Source: Streptomyces chumphonensis
GTDB lineage: Bacteria > Actinomycetota > Actinomycetes > Streptomycetales > Streptomycetaceae
NCBI RefSeq assembly: GCF_014779715.1
Contig: NZ_JACXYU010000020.1
Coordinates: 1-64,000, forward strand
DNA: 64,000 nt
Reading direction: 5' to 3'
Shown here piece after piece: positions 26,907 through 37,234 of this stretch. Position 1 is the first letter of the stretch. Each line of letters begins with the position of its first letter. Below the pieces are notes generated by a model, which saw nothing but the letters and a program-made list of their open reading frames with translations, did not search any database and was not told the DNA's origin. The translations under genes and the position numbers were made by a program.

Positions 26907-29339
26907 GTGAGCAGCGACCGGGACGAGATCCGCGGCGACGGGATCACCCCCGGCGACGAGCCCGAATCGGATCTGGAGAACACGGGCGAGTTCACCATCG
27001 ACTACACGCCGCCGGCCTGGTACACGCAGAACAGCGGCGCGGCGCCCTCCCCGGGGCCCGCAGCGCCCGCGCCGCCCGCACCGGAGTACGGCCGGATGCC
27101 CGCGCAGCCGCAGCGGTACGGACCGGCCGCTCCGCAGAGCGCCGCTCCCCCGCCGACGCCGGCTCCCGCGCCCGCCGAGCCACAGGACGCCGTGCCCGGC
27201 GACCACGGAACCACGCGGCGGCCCGAGCCCGTTGACCCGCCCGCGTCGCCGCCCGCCCCGCCCGTGTCGCCGCCCGCGCCGCCTTCCGTGCCGCCTGCCG
27301 TGCCGGCCCGGCAGGGGCCGCAGGGGGCACCCGAGGACGCGGGGCCGGTGGCCCGCGAGGTGCCGCAGGACGCTCCGCCCGCGCCCGCCGACGCGCCCGC
27401 CCGGCCGACCGACGCGGAGCGGGCGGAGCCCGAGGAGGAGCTCAGCGGGAAGACGATGCGCATCTCCGCGTCCGCGCTGCGCCGGGAGTTCGCCCGGCGG
27501 GACGCGGAACGGGCCGAGCCGGGCGCCGAGGTGGGCCACTCCGTGGAGGGACGGGACCCGAAGCCCGCCGCCGGCGCCGCTGCTCCGGGCAGCGGGGACG
27601 CCGGGGAACAGGCGGTGCCGGAACCGTCCTCCGCGCCCGAGGAGGCCGCCCGGCCGCAGGACGCGCCCCCCACGGCTCCATCGCGCCCGGCGGCTCCCGC
27701 GGCACAGCCCTGGGGGCAGGGGCCGGGCAGCACGCCCGCCGGAGGGACGGCCGCGCCGCTGCCCCCGCTGCCCCCGCAGTACCGGTCGGCCGCTCCCCCG
27801 CAGGGCGCACCGCACGAAGCCGGACCGCCCCCGCCCACCACGCCGCAGGCGGGGCCGGGCTATCCCGCGGCGCCCGCTCCCGGGCCGACCCCTCCGGCGG
27901 CACCGCAGCCGCCCGCTCCGGCGCCGCAGGCCCAGCCGCAGCCGCAGCCGCAGCCGCAGCCGCAGCCGAACTACGGTGGCCCGCAGGGCGGTCAGGGCGG
28001 CGGCTACGGCTTCCCGCCGCCGCAGGCTCGGCAGCCGTACCACCCGGCGCCGCAGCCCCCCGTGCCGCACCAGCAGGGGCCCGCGCCGCAGCCGCCGCAC
28101 GAGCCGGGTCCGAACCCGGCCGCGTCGGCGCCCGGTGACCCGCGCGCGGGGCACTCCTGGCCCGACCCCCGGCAGGCGCACGCGCAGCCGGGCTCCCTCG
28201 GCTACACGGCGTCGGTGGAGCTGAGTTCGGACCGGCTGCTGAACCAGAAGCGCAAGCCCAAGCCGCAGAGCAGCGGGCGGGGCGGCTCCCGCTTCCGGCT
28301 CGGTGCGAAGAAGGAGGAGGCCGAGCGGCAGCGGAAGCTGGCCCTCATCCGCACGCCGGTGCTGTCCTGCTACCGCATCGCCGTCATCAGCCTGAAGGGC
28401 GGCGTCGGCAAGACGACGACCACGACCGCGCTCGGTGCGACGCTCTCCAGCGAGCGGCAGGACAAGGTCATCGCCATCGACGCGAACCCGGACGCGGGCA
28501 CGCTCGGCCGCCGCGTGCGGCGGGAGACGGGCGCGACCATCCGCGACCTGGTCACCGCCATCCCGCACCTCAACAGCTACATGGACATCCGCCGGTTCAC
28601 CTCGCAGGCGCCCTCCGGGCTGGAGATCCTGGCGAACGACGTGGATCCGGCGGTGTCGACGACGTTCAACGACGAGGACTACCGCCGCGTCATCGACGTC
28701 CTCGGCAAGCAGTACCCGATCATCCTCACCGACTCCGGGACCGGGCTGCTGTACTCGGCGATGCGGGGTGTCCTGGACCTCGCGGACCAGCTCATCGTCA
28801 TCTCGACGCCCTCCGTGGACGGCGCCAGCAGCGCGAGCACGACGCTGGACTGGCTCTCGGCGCACGGGTACGGGGACCTGGTGCAGCGCAGCCTGACGGT
28901 CATCTCGGGGGTGCGGGAGACCGGGAAGATGATCCGGGTCGAGGACATCGTGGGGCACTTCAAGACGCGCTGCCGGGAGGTCGTCGTCGTGCCGTTCGAC
29001 GAGCACCTGGCCGCCGGCGCGGAGCTGGACCTCGACATGATGCGGCCGCGCACGCGGGAGGCCTACTTCAACCTCGCGGCGTTGATCGCGGAGGACATCA
29101 CGCGGCACCAGCAGTCGCACGGGCTGTGGACGCAGAGCGGTTCGGCGATGCCACCGCAGGTGGCTCCGCCGCTCCCCGGGCAGGCGGCCCCCTACGGCGC
29201 TCCTCCGCACGCCCCGCAGCAGCACGGCGTTCCGCAGCCGGGGGCCGCGCCCCAGGGCCCGCCGCCCGGCGGGTACGGGTATCCGGGTCAGCCGGGCCCG
29301 GCCCCGGACTGGCAGCAGCGCCCGCCGCACGGCGGCTGA
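26907..29339 (+). CDS. Proline-rich MinD/EspI-like ATPase of the ESX locus
   Basis: An 810-residue protein with a long Pro/Ala/Gln-rich disordered N-terminus (about 1-445), a basic linker and a C-terminal MinD/ParA-type ATPase domain (about 490-740) with deviant Walker [15 protein letters not shown], Walker B-like LTDSG and a [14 protein letters not shown] segment. A second Pro/Gln-rich stretch closes the protein. This arrangement matches the EspI type of ESX-associated ATPase, which in mycobacteria modulates secretion under low ATP. The GTG at 26907 follows AGGAGG by 4 bases, deciding against the GTG at 26883. It is the last gene of the ESX block and converges on ribF. Confidence 0.85.
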   Translation: MSSDRDEIRGDGITPGDEPESDLENTGEFTIDYTPPAWYTQNSGAAPSPGPAAPAPPAPEYGRMPAQPQRYGPAAPQSAAPPPTPAPAPAEPQDAVPGDHGTTRRPEPVDPPASPPAPPVSPPAPPSVPPAVPARQGPQGAPEDAGPVAREVPQDAPPAPADAPARPTDAERAEPEEELSGKTMRISASALRREFARRDAERAEPGAEVGHSVEGRDPKPAAGAAAPGSGDAGEQAVPEPSSAPEEAARPQDAPPTAPSRPAAPAAQPWGQGPGSTPAGGTAAPLPPLPPQYRSAAPPQGAPHEAGPPPPTTPQAGPGYPAAPAPGPTPPAAPQPPAPAPQAQPQPQPQPQPQPNYGGPQGGQGGGYGFPPPQARQPYHPAPQPPVPHQQGPAPQPPHEPGPNPAASAPGDPRAGHSWPDPRQAHAQPGSLGYTASVELSSDRLLNQKRKPKPQSSGRGGSRFRLGAKKEEAERQRKLALIRTPVLSCYRIAVISLKGGVGKTTTTTALGATLSSERQDKVIAIDANPDAGTLGRRVRRETGATIRDLVTAIPHLNSYMDIRRFTSQAPSGLEILANDVDPAVSTTFNDEDYRRVIDVLGKQYPIILTDSGTGLLYSAMRGVLDLADQLIVISTPSVDGASSASTTLDWLSAHGYGDLVQRSLTVISGVRETGKMIRVEDIVGHFKTRCREVVVVPFDEHLAAGAELDLDMMRPRTREAYFNLAALIAEDITRHQQSHGLWTQSGSAMPPQVAPPLPGQAAPYGAPPHAPQQHGVPQPGAAPQGPPPGGYGYPGQPGPAPDWQQRPPHGG
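27933..27968 (+). repeat. Hexanucleotide tandem repeat (cagccg)6
   Basis: Six exact copies of cagccg encode a Gln-Pro run in the disordered N-terminus of the MinD/EspI-like protein. Such arrays change length by slippage without shifting the frame. Confidence 0.85.
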
Positions 29340-29372
29340 CCGCCTGCCGCCGGACGGGCGGGCGGCGGCGCG

Positions 29373-30350
29373 TCAGGCCGTCGGGCGGCCCGGAGCGGGC
29401 GGCGCGGTGGCGTCCGCGACGAGGGCGCGGGCCCGGTCGACGTCCTGCGCCATCTGGGCCAGGAAGGCGTCCAGCGAGGGGTAGGTCTCCTGCGGCCGGA
29501 GGTAGGCGAGGAAGTCCACCCCGACGTGCTGTCCGTAGAGGTCGAGGCCGACGCGGTCGATGGCGTAGGCCTCCACCGTGCGGTCCACGCCGTGGAACTG
29601 CGGGTTGGTGCCGACGGAGATGGCGGCCGGCATGGCCTCGTCGCCGACGATCAGCCAGCCCGCGTAGACACCGTCGGCGGGGACGGCGGTGAAGGGCAGC
29701 GTCTCGACGTTGGCGGTCGGGTATCCGAGTTCGCGGCCGCGCTGCGCGCCGCGCACGACGGTGCCCTCCACTCGGTGGGGGCGGCCGAGGACCTCGGTGG
29801 TGGCGGTCATGTCCCCCTCACCGATGAGGCGTCGGGCCAGACTGGAGGAGAACGGCACGCCGCCGCCCGCCTCCCCCTGCACGAAGAGGTCGACGAGCAT
29901 CACGTCGTAGTCGTAGCTCTCGCCGAGTTCGGTGAGGAGGGCGACGTCCCCCGCGGCCCGGTGGCCGAAGCGGAAGTTGGGGCCCTCGACGACGGTTCGG
30001 GCGTGCAGCCGGTCGACGAGGACCTTCACGACGAACTCGGCGGGCGGCAGCTTGGAGAACTCCGTGGTGAAGGGCAGCACCAGGACGGCGTCCACGCCGA
30101 GTTCGGCCATGAGGTCGGCGCGGCGGTCGTGCGGGGCGAGCATCGGCGGGTGGCTGCCCGGCTTGATCACCTCGCGCGGATGCGGGTCGAAGGTGACGAC
30201 GACGGCGGGGACGCCGAGCTCCCGGGCCCGGGCCACCGCCTCGCCGATGATCACCTGGTGTCCTCGGTGGACGCCGTCGTACGAGCCGATGGTGACGACG
30301 CTGCGCCCCCAGTCCTCGGGGATGTCCGCCAAGCCACGCCAGCGCTGCAC
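29373..30350 (-). CDS. ribF: Bifunctional riboflavin kinase/FAD synthetase
   Basis: RibF phosphorylates riboflavin to FMN and adenylylates FMN to FAD. The 325-residue protein has the N-terminal nucleotidyltransferase motif GSYDGVHRGH (residues 22-31; most homologues have Phe for Tyr), and the C-terminal flavokinase domain with GYPTANVE near residue 209-216 and the final ALxxQMxxDVxxAR region. The GTG start at 30350 follows GAGGAG by 9 bases. It follows truB on the same strand, the usual order. No FMN riboswitch is visible upstream. Confidence 0.95.
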   Translation of the reverse strand: MQRWRGLADIPEDWGRSVVTIGSYDGVHRGHQVIIGEAVARARELGVPAVVVTFDPHPREVIKPGSHPPMLAPHDRRADLMAELGVDAVLVLPFTTEFSKLPPAEFVVKVLVDRLHARTVVEGPNFRFGHRAAGDVALLTELGESYDYDVMLVDLFVQGEAGGGVPFSSSLARRLIGEGDMTATTEVLGRPHRVEGTVVRGAQRGRELGYPTANVETLPFTAVPADGVYAGWLIVGDEAMPAAISVGTNPQFHGVDRTVEAYAIDRVGLDLYGQHVGVDFLAYLRPQETYPSLDAFLAQMAQDVDRARALVADATAPPAPGRPTA

Positions 30351-30465
30351 TGTGCCCGCTCCTCGGTGCTGCCGATGTTCCGTCGGGTCCAAGGGTGCCA
30401 TGCGGCGCTCGTGGGCCGCTGCCCGGCACGGTCGGACAAGGATCACACCCCGTGTCGAGCCGGTC

Positions 30466-31401
30466 TCAGGCGAAGACCGCCAGGGACTTCGCGCGCCCTC
30501 GGCGCTCCTCGACGAGCGCGAGGAAGCGTTCGCCGGGGCCGAAGACGGCGACGGGCCCGGCGGGCAGCGGCGGCATGTCGAGCTGGACGCCGTTGCAGAT
30601 GAGCTTGGCCTGCTTCTCCCCGACGTTCCAGCGGGGGAACGCGCGGGTGACCGCCTCGCCGATGGGCAGGACGGTCAGCGTCTGCTGCAGGGCGTCCAGG
30701 GTGTGCGACGCGGCGACGGTGTAGGGACCGACGCGGGTGCGGCGCAGTGCGGTCAGGTGGCCGCCGACGCCGAGCTCGGCGCCGATGTCCCGGGCGATGG
30801 CCCGGACGTAGGTGCCCGAGGAGCAGACGAGGGAGACCAGCAGGTCCTGGACGGGGGTGCCGTCCTCGGCGGTCTCCTGCCGGACGTCGTGCACGGCGAA
30901 GGAGGAGACCGTCACGGGCCGGGCCGCCAGCTCGACGTCCTCGCCCTCGCGGACCCGGGCGTAGGACCGCTTGCCGTTCACCTTCACGGCGCTGACCTTG
31001 GACGGCACCTGCTGGATGTCGCCGGTCTGGCGGGCGACGGCGGCGTCGACGGCGGCGCGGTCGACGCCGTCGGCGGGGGTCGAGTCCGTGGGCTCGCCCT
31101 CGGCGTCGTCCGTGACGGTGGTCTGCCCGAGCCGGATGGTGGCGAGGTACTCCTTCTCGGTGAGGGCCAGGTGGCCCAGCAGCCGGGTGGCCTTGCCGAG
31201 GCCGAGGACGAGGACGCCGGTGGCCATGGGGTCGAGCGTGCCGGCGTGCCCGACGCGGCGGGTGCGGGCGATGCCGCGCATCTTCGCGACGACGTCGTGC
31301 GAGGTGAACCCGGCGGGCTTGTCGACGACGACGAGGCCGTCGGGCGGGGCCGGACGGTCCGTGCGCCCGGCGGCCGCGGGGGTGTCGGGGGTGTCGGTCA
31401 C
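30466..31401 (-). CDS. truB: tRNA pseudouridine(55) synthase
   Basis: TruB makes pseudouridine 55 in the T-loop of tRNAs. The 311-residue protein has the catalytic Asp in GHAGTLDPMATG (D57), the KPAGFTSHDVV start of the domain, and the later family segments RVREGEDVEL and SSGTYVRAIARDIG. The GTG start lies 2 bases past the rbfA stop, so it is in the same operon. The N-terminus has a short Ala/Pro-rich extension. Confidence 0.95.
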   Translation of the reverse strand: MTDTPDTPAAAGRTDRPAPPDGLVVVDKPAGFTSHDVVAKMRGIARTRRVGHAGTLDPMATGVLVLGLGKATRLLGHLALTEKEYLATIRLGQTTVTDDAEGEPTDSTPADGVDRAAVDAAVARQTGDIQQVPSKVSAVKVNGKRSYARVREGEDVELAARPVTVSSFAVHDVRQETAEDGTPVQDLLVSLVCSSGTYVRAIARDIGAELGVGGHLTALRRTRVGPYTVAASHTLDALQQTLTVLPIGEAVTRAFPRWNVGEKQAKLICNGVQLDMPPLPAGPVAVFGPGERFLALVEERRGRAKSLAVFA

Positions 31402-31403
31402 GG

Positions 31404-31919
31404 TCAGACGCCCTCGCCGTGCCGGCTGCCGGGCTCCCCGTCGACGCCGTCCTCCACGGCGTCGCCCTCGGCGCCCTCGGCGTCGTCCGCGCCGTCCTCG
31501 CTGCCGGGCTTGCGGTACGGGTCCGCCTCCCCGGCGAAGCGGGCTCCGGAGGCGGAGGCCCGGACCTGGGCGTCCGACTCCTTGGCGCGGGCGAGGAGGT
31601 CGTCGATGGTGCGGGCGTTCTCCGGCAGGGCGTCCGGGACGAACGTCAGACTGGGCGTGAAGCGGACCCCGGTCTGCCGCCCGACCTCGGAGCGCAGGAC
31701 GCCCTTGGCGGACTCCAGGGCGGCGGCGGAGGCGGCGCGCTCGTCGTCGTCACCGTAGACGGTGTAGAAGACGGTGGCCTCCCGCAGGTCGCCGGTGACC
31801 CGGGTGTCGGTGATCGTGACATAGCCGAGCCGCGGGTCCTTGATGCGCCGTTGCAGTGTCTCCGCGACGACGACCCGGATGCGGTCAGCCAGCTTGCGTG
31901 CCCGCGCGGTGTCGGTCAT
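31404..31919 (-). CDS. rbfA: Ribosome-binding factor A
   Basis: RbfA binds the 30S subunit during late 16S rRNA maturation. The 171-residue protein has the KH-like core ([36 protein letters not shown]..., about 10-120) with the typical [11 protein letters not shown] strand, plus an acidic C-terminal extension of about 40 residues that is longer than in enteric homologues and common in actinomycetes. ATG at 31919. It lies between the DUF503 gene and truB. Confidence 0.95.
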   Translation of the reverse strand: MTDTARARKLADRIRVVVAETLQRRIKDPRLGYVTITDTRVTGDLREATVFYTVYGDDDERAASAAALESAKGVLRSEVGRQTGVRFTPSLTFVPDALPENARTIDDLLARAKESDAQVRASASGARFAGEADPYRKPGSEDGADDAEGAEGDAVEDGVDGEPGSRHGEGV

Positions 31920-32002
31920 GTGATCACTCTTTCCGTTCGGTCAGTTCGTGTGCGTGCCGGGCCGGGCGGGCGGCCCGGCAGGGCGGTCGGGCTGTCGGGC
32001 GG

Positions 32003-32299
32003 TCACTCATCGTCCTCGCCGTGGAAGCGCCGACGTACGGACAGCAGTTCGATCTCGGGCCGGCCGGCCACGAGGCGTTCGCAGTCGTCCATGACCGCGC
32101 CGGCGTGCGCGGCGTCCCCGGAGACGACGGCGAGCCCGATCCGGGCCCGGCGCAGCAGATCCTGGTCGCCGACCTCGGCGACGCTGACGGCGAACCTGCG
32201 CTGGAGCTCCGCGATGATCGGGCGCACGGCGGAGCGCTTCTGCTTCAGCGAGCGGACGTCGCCGAGCAGGAGGTCGAAGGACAGGGTCCCTACATACAT
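32003..32299 (-). CDS. DUF503 (YlxP-like) protein
   Basis: A 98-residue protein of the DUF503 family, which sits between infB and rbfA in many Gram-positive bacteria and has been linked with ribosome assembly. The family pattern is clear: MYVGTLSFDLLLGDVRSLKQKRS at the start, then AVSVAEVGDQDLLRRARIG and an alternating strand-helix fold. The gap to infB upstream holds two strong hairpins, so it may be transcribed partly by read-through or from its own promoter. Confidence 0.9.
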   Translation of the reverse strand: MYVGTLSFDLLLGDVRSLKQKRSAVRPIIAELQRRFAVSVAEVGDQDLLRRARIGLAVVSGDAAHAGAVMDDCERLVAGRPEIELLSVRRRFHGEDDE

Positions 32300-32454
32300 G
32301 CGGTGCGGGTCAGAGCCGACCCGTGAGGCCTCATCCGTTGGTCAACGGTCCGTGCGGAACACCTGAAACCGTACACGCACCCGGGGTGGTGCCTCGACGG
32401 GATATTCGCCGGACGCGCACCGGGGGCGCGGGGTGTGCGGCGGAGGGCCCGGGA

Positions 32455-32485
32455 CCGCCGGCCGAGCGGGTGGCTCGGCCGGCGG
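32455..32485 (-). terminator. Second hairpin downstream of infB
   Basis: A 13-bp perfect stem (ccgccggccgagc at 32455-32467, gctcggccggcgg at 32473-32485) with a 5-nt loop, extendable by three more pairs after one mismatch. It follows the hairpin at 32508-32533 on the infB transcript. Confidence 0.6.
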
Positions 32486-32507
32486 CCCCGGGCCGGTGGC
32501 CGCACCG

Positions 32508-32533
32508 CGCCGGACGCCCCGGGGCGTCCGGCG
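32508..32533 (-). terminator. First hairpin downstream of infB
   Basis: A 26-base perfect palindrome (arms 32508-32520 and 32521-32533, ending ...ccccggggc...) begins 20 bases past the infB stop codon. It is the likely main terminator or attenuator before the DUF503-rbfA-truB genes. Confidence 0.6.
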
Positions 32534-32553
32534 GGTGGGTCACACGCACCACG

Positions 32554-35500
32554 TCACACGCGGGGCTTCTCCCGCATCTCGTAGGTGGCGATGACGTCGT
32601 CGACCTTGATGTCGTTGTAGCTGCCGAGGTTGATACCGCCCTCGAAGCCTTCGCGGATCTCGGTGACGTCGTCCTTGAAGCGGCGCAGGCCCTCGATGTT
32701 GAGGCTCTCCGCGACGACCTTGCCGTCGCGCAGGAGGCGGGCCTTGGTGTTGCGCCGCACCTCGCCGGAGCGGATGAGGACACCCGCGATGTTCCCCAGC
32801 TTGGAGCTGCGGAAGACCTCGCGGATCTCCGCCGTGCCCAGCTCGACCTCTTCGTACTCGGGCTTGAGCATGCCCTTCAGGGCCGCCTCGATCTCCTCGA
32901 TCGCCTGGTAGATGACCGAGTAGTAGCGGACGTCCACGCCCTCGCGCTCGGCCATCTGCGTCGCGCGGCCTTCGGCGCGGACGTTGAAGCCGATGACGAT
33001 GGCGTCGGAGCCGGAGGCGAGGTTGATGTCCGACTCCGTGACCGCGCCGACGCCGCGGTGCAGGATGCGGATGTCGACCTCTTCGCCGACGTCGAGCTGG
33101 AGCAGCGAGGACTCCAGTGCCTCGACGGAACCGGACGCGTCACCCTTGATGATGAGGTTGAGCTGCTCGACCTGGCCGGCCTTGAGCACCTTGTCCAGGT
33201 CCTCCAGGGAGACCCTGCGGGTGCGCTTGGCGAACGCCGCGTTCCGCTCGCGGGCGGCGCGCTTCTCGGCGATCTGGCGGGCGGTGCGGTCCTCGTCGAC
33301 GACGAGGAAGTTGTCGCCCGCGCCCGGGACGTTCGTCAGACCCAGCACCAGGGCCGGCATGGAGGGGCCGGCCTCCTCGATGTTGTTGCCCTTGTCGTCG
33401 AGCATGGCGCGCACGCGGCCGTAGGCGTCGCCCACCACCATCGTGTCGCCGACGCGCAGGGTGCCGCGCTGGACCAGCACCGTCGCCACGGCGCCACGGC
33501 CGCGGTCGAGGTGGGCCTCGATGGCGATGCCCTGGGCGCCCTGCTCCGGGTTGGCCCGCAGGTCGAGGGAGGCGTCGGCGGTCAGGACGACGGCCTCCAG
33601 CAGGGAGTCGATGTGCAGACCCTGCTTGGCGGAGATGTCGACGAACATCGTGTCGCCGCCGTACTCCTCGGCCACCAGCCCGTACTCGGTGAGCTGGCCG
33701 CGCACCTTGGTCGGGTCGGCGCCCTCGACGTCGATCTTGTTGACCGCGACGACGATCGGGACGTCGGCCGCCTTGGCGTGGTTGAGCGCCTCGATGGTCT
33801 GCGGCATCACGCCGTCGTTCGCGGCGACGACCAGGATCGCGATGTCCGTGGACTTCGCACCGCGGGCACGCATGGCGGTGAACGCCTCGTGACCGGGGGT
33901 GTCGATGAAGGTGATCCGGCGGTCCTCGCCGTTGACCTCCGTCGCCGCCTGGTAGGCGCCGATGTGCTGGGTGATGCCGCCGGCCTCGCCCTCGATGACG
34001 TTCGTCTTGCGGATCGCGTCGAGCAGGCGGGTCTTGCCGTGGTCGACGTGACCCATGACGGTCACCACCGGCGGACGGGAGACCAGGGCCTCTTCGCCGC
34101 CCTCGTCCTCGCCGAACTCGATGTCGAAGGACTCGAGCAGCTCGCGGTCCTCCTCCTCCGGGCTGACGATCTGGACGACGTAGTTCATCTCCTCGCCGAG
34201 GAGCGCGAGCGTCTCGTCGGGGACGGACTGCGTGGCGGTGACCATCTCGCCCAGGTTGAACATGACCTGGACCAGCGACGCCGGGTTGGCGTTGATCTTC
34301 TCCGCGAAGTCCGTGAGAGAGGCACCACGCGACAGCCGGACGGTCTCGCCCTTGCCGCGCGGCAGCATCACGCCGCCGATCGAGGGCGCCTGCATCTGCT
34401 CGTACTCCTGGCGCCTCTGCCGCTTCGACTTGCGGCCGCGACGCGCCGGACCGCCGGGACGGCCGAACGCGCCCTGCGTGCCGCCACGGCCGCCGGGGCC
34501 GCCGGGACGACCGGCGAAGCCGGGACGGCCACCGCCGCCGGGACGACCGGCGAAGCCGCCGCCACCGCCACCGGGACCGCCGGGACGACCGGCGAAGCCG
34601 CCGCCACCGGGGCGACCGCCGCCGCCGGGACGACCGCCGGGACCGCCGCCGGGACGACCGCCGCCGGGACCGCCGCGACCGGGGCCGGGACGCGGGCCGG
34701 CAGCGGGACGCTGCGGCATCATGCCCGGGTTGGGACGCGGGCCGCCGGGACGGGGACCGCCCTGGCCGGCACCCTGCGGACGGGGCATGTTGCCGGGGGT
34801 CGCACGGCCGCCGCCGGGGGCCTGCGGGCGCGGGCCCGCCTGGCCGCCGGGGCCGGGACGGGCGCCACCGGGCTTCGGGGCGCCGCCGCCGGGGCGGGGA
34901 GCCTGCGGGCGGGCCATGCCGGTGTTGCTGCCGGAGGTGAAGGGGTTGTTGCCCGGACGGGGACCGGTCGAGCGTCCGCCCGACTTGGGGCCCGAGGCCG
35001 CCGGCTTCGGGGCGCCGGGCTTGGGCGCGCCGGGACGGGCGCCACCGGGCTTCGGCGGCGTCTGACCCGCCGGGGGCGCGGTGAACTCGGGGCGCGACGG
35101 CGCCGGCTTCGGGGCGCCGGGGCGGGCACCGCCGGGCTTGGGCGCCGTGCCGGGCCGGGGCGCGGCGGGACGGCCCGCGTCCGCGGCCGGGCGGGTGGCC
35201 TCGGCGCTGGGGCGCACGGCCTCCTCGGCCGGCTTGGCGGCCTCGGCGGGCTTGACCGGCTCCGGGCCGGGCTTCGGGGCGCCGGGGCGCGGGGCACCCG
35301 GCTTCGGGGCGCCCGGACGGGCACCCGGCTTGGGGGCACCCGGCTTGGGTGCCGCTGATGTGGGGGCCGCCGGCTTCGCGGCGGGCTTCTGCGACTTCCT
35401 GGCGCCGCCGCCGGACGCGTCCAACGCGTCGGTCAGCCTGCGCACCACCGGCGCCTCGATCGTCGAGGACGCCGAACGGACGAATTCACCGAGTTCTTGG

Positions 35501-35571
35501 AGCTTGGCCATGACGACCTTGCTTTCCACTCCAAGCTCTTTGGCGAGCTCGTATACCCGGACCTTAGCCAC
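32554..35571 (-). CDS. infB: Translation initiation factor IF-2
   Basis: IF-2 is the GTPase that places fMet-tRNA on the 30S subunit. The 1005-residue protein starts with an IF-2 N-domain ([21 protein letters not shown]), has a very long Pro/Gly/Ala/Arg-rich low-complexity stretch (about 60-385, with GGRPGG and GAPKPG repeats), then the GTPase domain with GHVDHGKT (about 505), DTPGHEAF and NKID, and the C-terminal domains. The GTG start at 35571 follows AGGAG. Length is typical of Streptomyces IF-2. It belongs to the rimP-nusA-ylxR-infB operon. Confidence 0.97.
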   Translation of the reverse strand: MAKVRVYELAKELGVESKVVMAKLQELGEFVRSASSTIEAPVVRRLTDALDASGGGARKSQKPAAKPAAPTSAAPKPGAPKPGARPGAPKPGAPRPGAPKPGPEPVKPAEAAKPAEEAVRPSAEATRPAADAGRPAAPRPGTAPKPGGARPGAPKPAPSRPEFTAPPAGQTPPKPGGARPGAPKPGAPKPAASGPKSGGRSTGPRPGNNPFTSGSNTGMARPQAPRPGGGAPKPGGARPGPGGQAGPRPQAPGGGRATPGNMPRPQGAGQGGPRPGGPRPNPGMMPQRPAAGPRPGPGRGGPGGGRPGGGPGGRPGGGGRPGGGGFAGRPGGPGGGGGGFAGRPGGGGRPGFAGRPGGPGGRGGTQGAFGRPGGPARRGRKSKRQRRQEYEQMQAPSIGGVMLPRGKGETVRLSRGASLTDFAEKINANPASLVQVMFNLGEMVTATQSVPDETLALLGEEMNYVVQIVSPEEEDRELLESFDIEFGEDEGGEEALVSRPPVVTVMGHVDHGKTRLLDAIRKTNVIEGEAGGITQHIGAYQAATEVNGEDRRITFIDTPGHEAFTAMRARGAKSTDIAILVVAANDGVMPQTIEALNHAKAADVPIVVAVNKIDVEGADPTKVRGQLTEYGLVAEEYGGDTMFVDISAKQGLHIDSLLEAVVLTADASLDLRANPEQGAQGIAIEAHLDRGRGAVATVLVQRGTLRVGDTMVVGDAYGRVRAMLDDKGNNIEEAGPSMPALVLGLTNVPGAGDNFLVVDEDRTARQIAEKRAARERNAAFAKRTRRVSLEDLDKVLKAGQVEQLNLIIKGDASGSVEALESSLLQLDVGEEVDIRILHRGVGAVTESDINLASGSDAIVIGFNVRAEGRATQMAEREGVDVRYYSVIYQAIEEIEAALKGMLKPEYEEVELGTAEIREVFRSSKLGNIAGVLIRSGEVRRNTKARLLRDGKVVAESLNIEGLRRFKDDVTEIREGFEGGINLGSYNDIKVDDVIATYEMREKPRV

Positions 35572-35585
35572 TTCGCTCCTTAGAC

Positions 35586-35611
35586 GGTCCGGGGTGGTCG
35601 TCCGCCGGACC
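35586..35611 (-). promoter_or_regulatory. Leader hairpin before infB
   Basis: A 7-bp perfect stem (ggtccgg at 35586-35592, ccggacc at 35605-35611) lies just upstream of the infB ribosome-binding site and could affect its translation. Role inferred. Confidence 0.35.
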
Positions 35612-35631
35612 TTCGCTACTTATGCATGGGC

Positions 35632-35664
35632 GTACTCATCGCGTACTCATCGAGTGCTCATCGC
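35632..35664 (-). repeat. Three tandem 11-bp repeats in the infB leader
   Basis: Three adjacent 11-base units, gtactcatcgc (35632-35642), gtactcatcga (35643-35653) and gtgctcatcgc (35654-35664), lie between ylxR and infB. On the transcript each reads GCGATGAGTAC or a close variant. Function unknown. Confidence 0.7.
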
Positions 35665-35733
35665 AATCTCGACCTACTTCCGACTCGCGAGGTACCTCGT
35701 CCGCACGACCGTCCGCGCGGACCTTTTACGTTC

Positions 35734-36054
35734 TTACGGTGTTGCGTTGTGCTCGGTGTCCCCGGCCTCCCGGGACGCCCGCTCCACGTACCGGCGCAGT
35801 TGCTCCGTTCCGAGCGGACCGGGACCTCCCGTGACCCGGAAGGCCCGCGGGAACGCCCGGCGCCGGAGCGCCAGATCGCAGCAGGCGAGGCTGGGATGCA
35901 GGTACGCACCCCGGCCGGGCAGCGTACCGCGAAGATCGGGGACGCATTCGCCCTCGATCACCACCACACGCAGCAGGTCGGCCTTGGCCGATCGTCCCCG
36001 GCACCCCACGCAGGTGCGCTCGGGGCAGGCTGGGTCACGTGTGCGGCCAGACAC
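35734..36054 (-). CDS. ylxR: YlxR family RNA-binding protein
   Basis: YlxR (DUF448) proteins sit between nusA and infB in many bacteria and bind RNA; a nucleoid-associated or RNase P-related role has been proposed in other species. The 106-residue protein has the signature RTCVGCRGR (residues 13-21), then VVVIEGECVPDLRGTLPGRGAYLHP and a Cys-rich helical part. GTG start at 36054. The gap to infB (162 bases) holds the tandem repeats and hairpin noted there. Confidence 0.9.
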   Translation of the reverse strand: MSGRTRDPACPERTCVGCRGRSAKADLLRVVVIEGECVPDLRGTLPGRGAYLHPSLACCDLALRRRAFPRAFRVTGGPGPLGTEQLRRYVERASREAGDTEHNATP

Positions 36055-36200
36055 CGTCTCAGTCTACCTCCCCGCGTGCGGTTCCCCTTGGCGGGGGGTG
36101 ACGACGCGATAGCGGATACGGACGGCGGAGTGTTCCCCGCCGCCGGGCCCTGCCGGACCGCCTCCGCGCTCGGCGGGGCGGCCCGGTCGGCGGGGCGGCG

Positions 36201-37232
36201 TCAGACGCCGGCCGCCTCCCCCGGAGCCGTGCCGGAGTCCTCACCGGACTCCTCGCCGGGCGTCCGGTCGGGGCGGATGTCGATGCGCCAGCCGGTGAGG
36301 CGGGCGGCGAGCCGGGCGTTCTGCCCCTCCTTGCCGATGGCCAGCGAGAGCTGGTAGTCGGGCACGGTGACCCGGGCCGACCGCGCAACCTCGTCGACGA
36401 CCTCGACGCGGCTCACGCGAGCGGGCGACAGCGCGTTGGCGACCAGCTCGGCGGGGTCGTCCGACCAGTCGACGATGTCGATCTTCTCGCCGTGCAACTC
36501 GGCCATGACGTTGCGCACCCGGCCGCCCATGGGTCCGATGCAGGCGCCCTTGGCGTTGAGTCCCGCACGGGTGGAACGCACCGCGATCTTGGTGCGGTGG
36601 CCGGCCTCGCGGGCGATGGCCGCGATCTCCACCGAGCCGTCGGCGATCTCCGGCACCTCCAGCGCGAACAGCTTGCGCACGAGGTTGGGGTGGGTGCGCG
36701 AGAGGGTGACGGAGGCCCCGCGCACGCCCTTGGCCACCCGCACGACGTAGGACCGCAGCCGGGTGCCGTGCCGGTAGACCTCACCGGGCACCTGCTCCTG
36801 CGGCGGCAGGATGGCCTCCATCTTCCCGATGTCGACCAGGACGCTCTTGGGGTCCTTGCCCTGCTGGACGACGCCGGTCACGATGTCGCCCTCGCGCCCG
36901 GCGTACTCGCCGAAGGTGACCTCCTCCTCCGCGTCCCGCAGGCGCTGGAGGATGACCTGCTTGGCGGTCGTGGCGGCGATCCGGCCGAAGCCCGTCGGGG
37001 TGTCGTCGAACTCGCGGGGCTCCTGGCCCTCGGCGAGGTCGGCCGCGTCCTCCTTGGCCCACACCGTCACGTGGCCGCTGTCGCGGTTCAGCTCGACGCG
37101 GGCGTGCCGACGGCTGCCCTCGGTGCGGTGGTAGGCGATGAGCAGCGCCGCCTCGATCGCCTCGACCAGCAGGTCGAAGGAGACCTCCTTCTCCCGGACC
37201 AGTCCCCGCAGGGCGCTCATGTCGATGTCCAC
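36201..37232 (-). CDS. nusA: Transcription termination/antitermination protein NusA
   Basis: NusA binds RNA polymerase and nascent RNA and sets pausing, termination and antitermination. The 343-residue protein has the N-terminal polymerase-binding domain, an S1 domain (about 110-180, [29 protein letters not shown]), and two KH domains (about 185-325, with [25 protein letters not shown] and [18 protein letters not shown]). It lacks the acidic repeats of enterobacterial NusA, as is normal for actinomycetes. The GTG start is 2 bases after the rimP stop, so the two are coupled; ATG at 37220 is an alternative. Confidence 0.96.
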   Translation of the reverse strand: MDIDMSALRGLVREKEVSFDLLVEAIEAALLIAYHRTEGSRRHARVELNRDSGHVTVWAKEDAADLAEGQEPREFDDTPTGFGRIAATTAKQVILQRLRDAEEEVTFGEYAGREGDIVTGVVQQGKDPKSVLVDIGKMEAILPPQEQVPGEVYRHGTRLRSYVVRVAKGVRGASVTLSRTHPNLVRKLFALEVPEIADGSVEIAAIAREAGHRTKIAVRSTRAGLNAKGACIGPMGGRVRNVMAELHGEKIDIVDWSDDPAELVANALSPARVSRVEVVDEVARSARVTVPDYQLSLAIGKEGQNARLAARLTGWRIDIRPDRTPGEESGEDSGTAPGEAAGV

Positions 37233-37234
37233 GG

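Noticed and set aside
29373-31401. FMN riboswitch before ribF or lysine riboswitch before dapA/dapB
   Set aside because: The upstream gaps are short and show none of the conserved riboswitch elements.
34480-35060. Dense short repeats that look like a repeat array
   Set aside because: They encode the Gly/Pro/Arg-rich repeats of IF-2 in frame; there are no conserved repeat-spacer units, so this is not a CRISPR.
32323-35358. 1011-codon plus-strand open frame opposite infB, with Gly/Ala/Thr-rich repeats
   Set aside because: Antisense shadow of the IF-2 low-complexity region.
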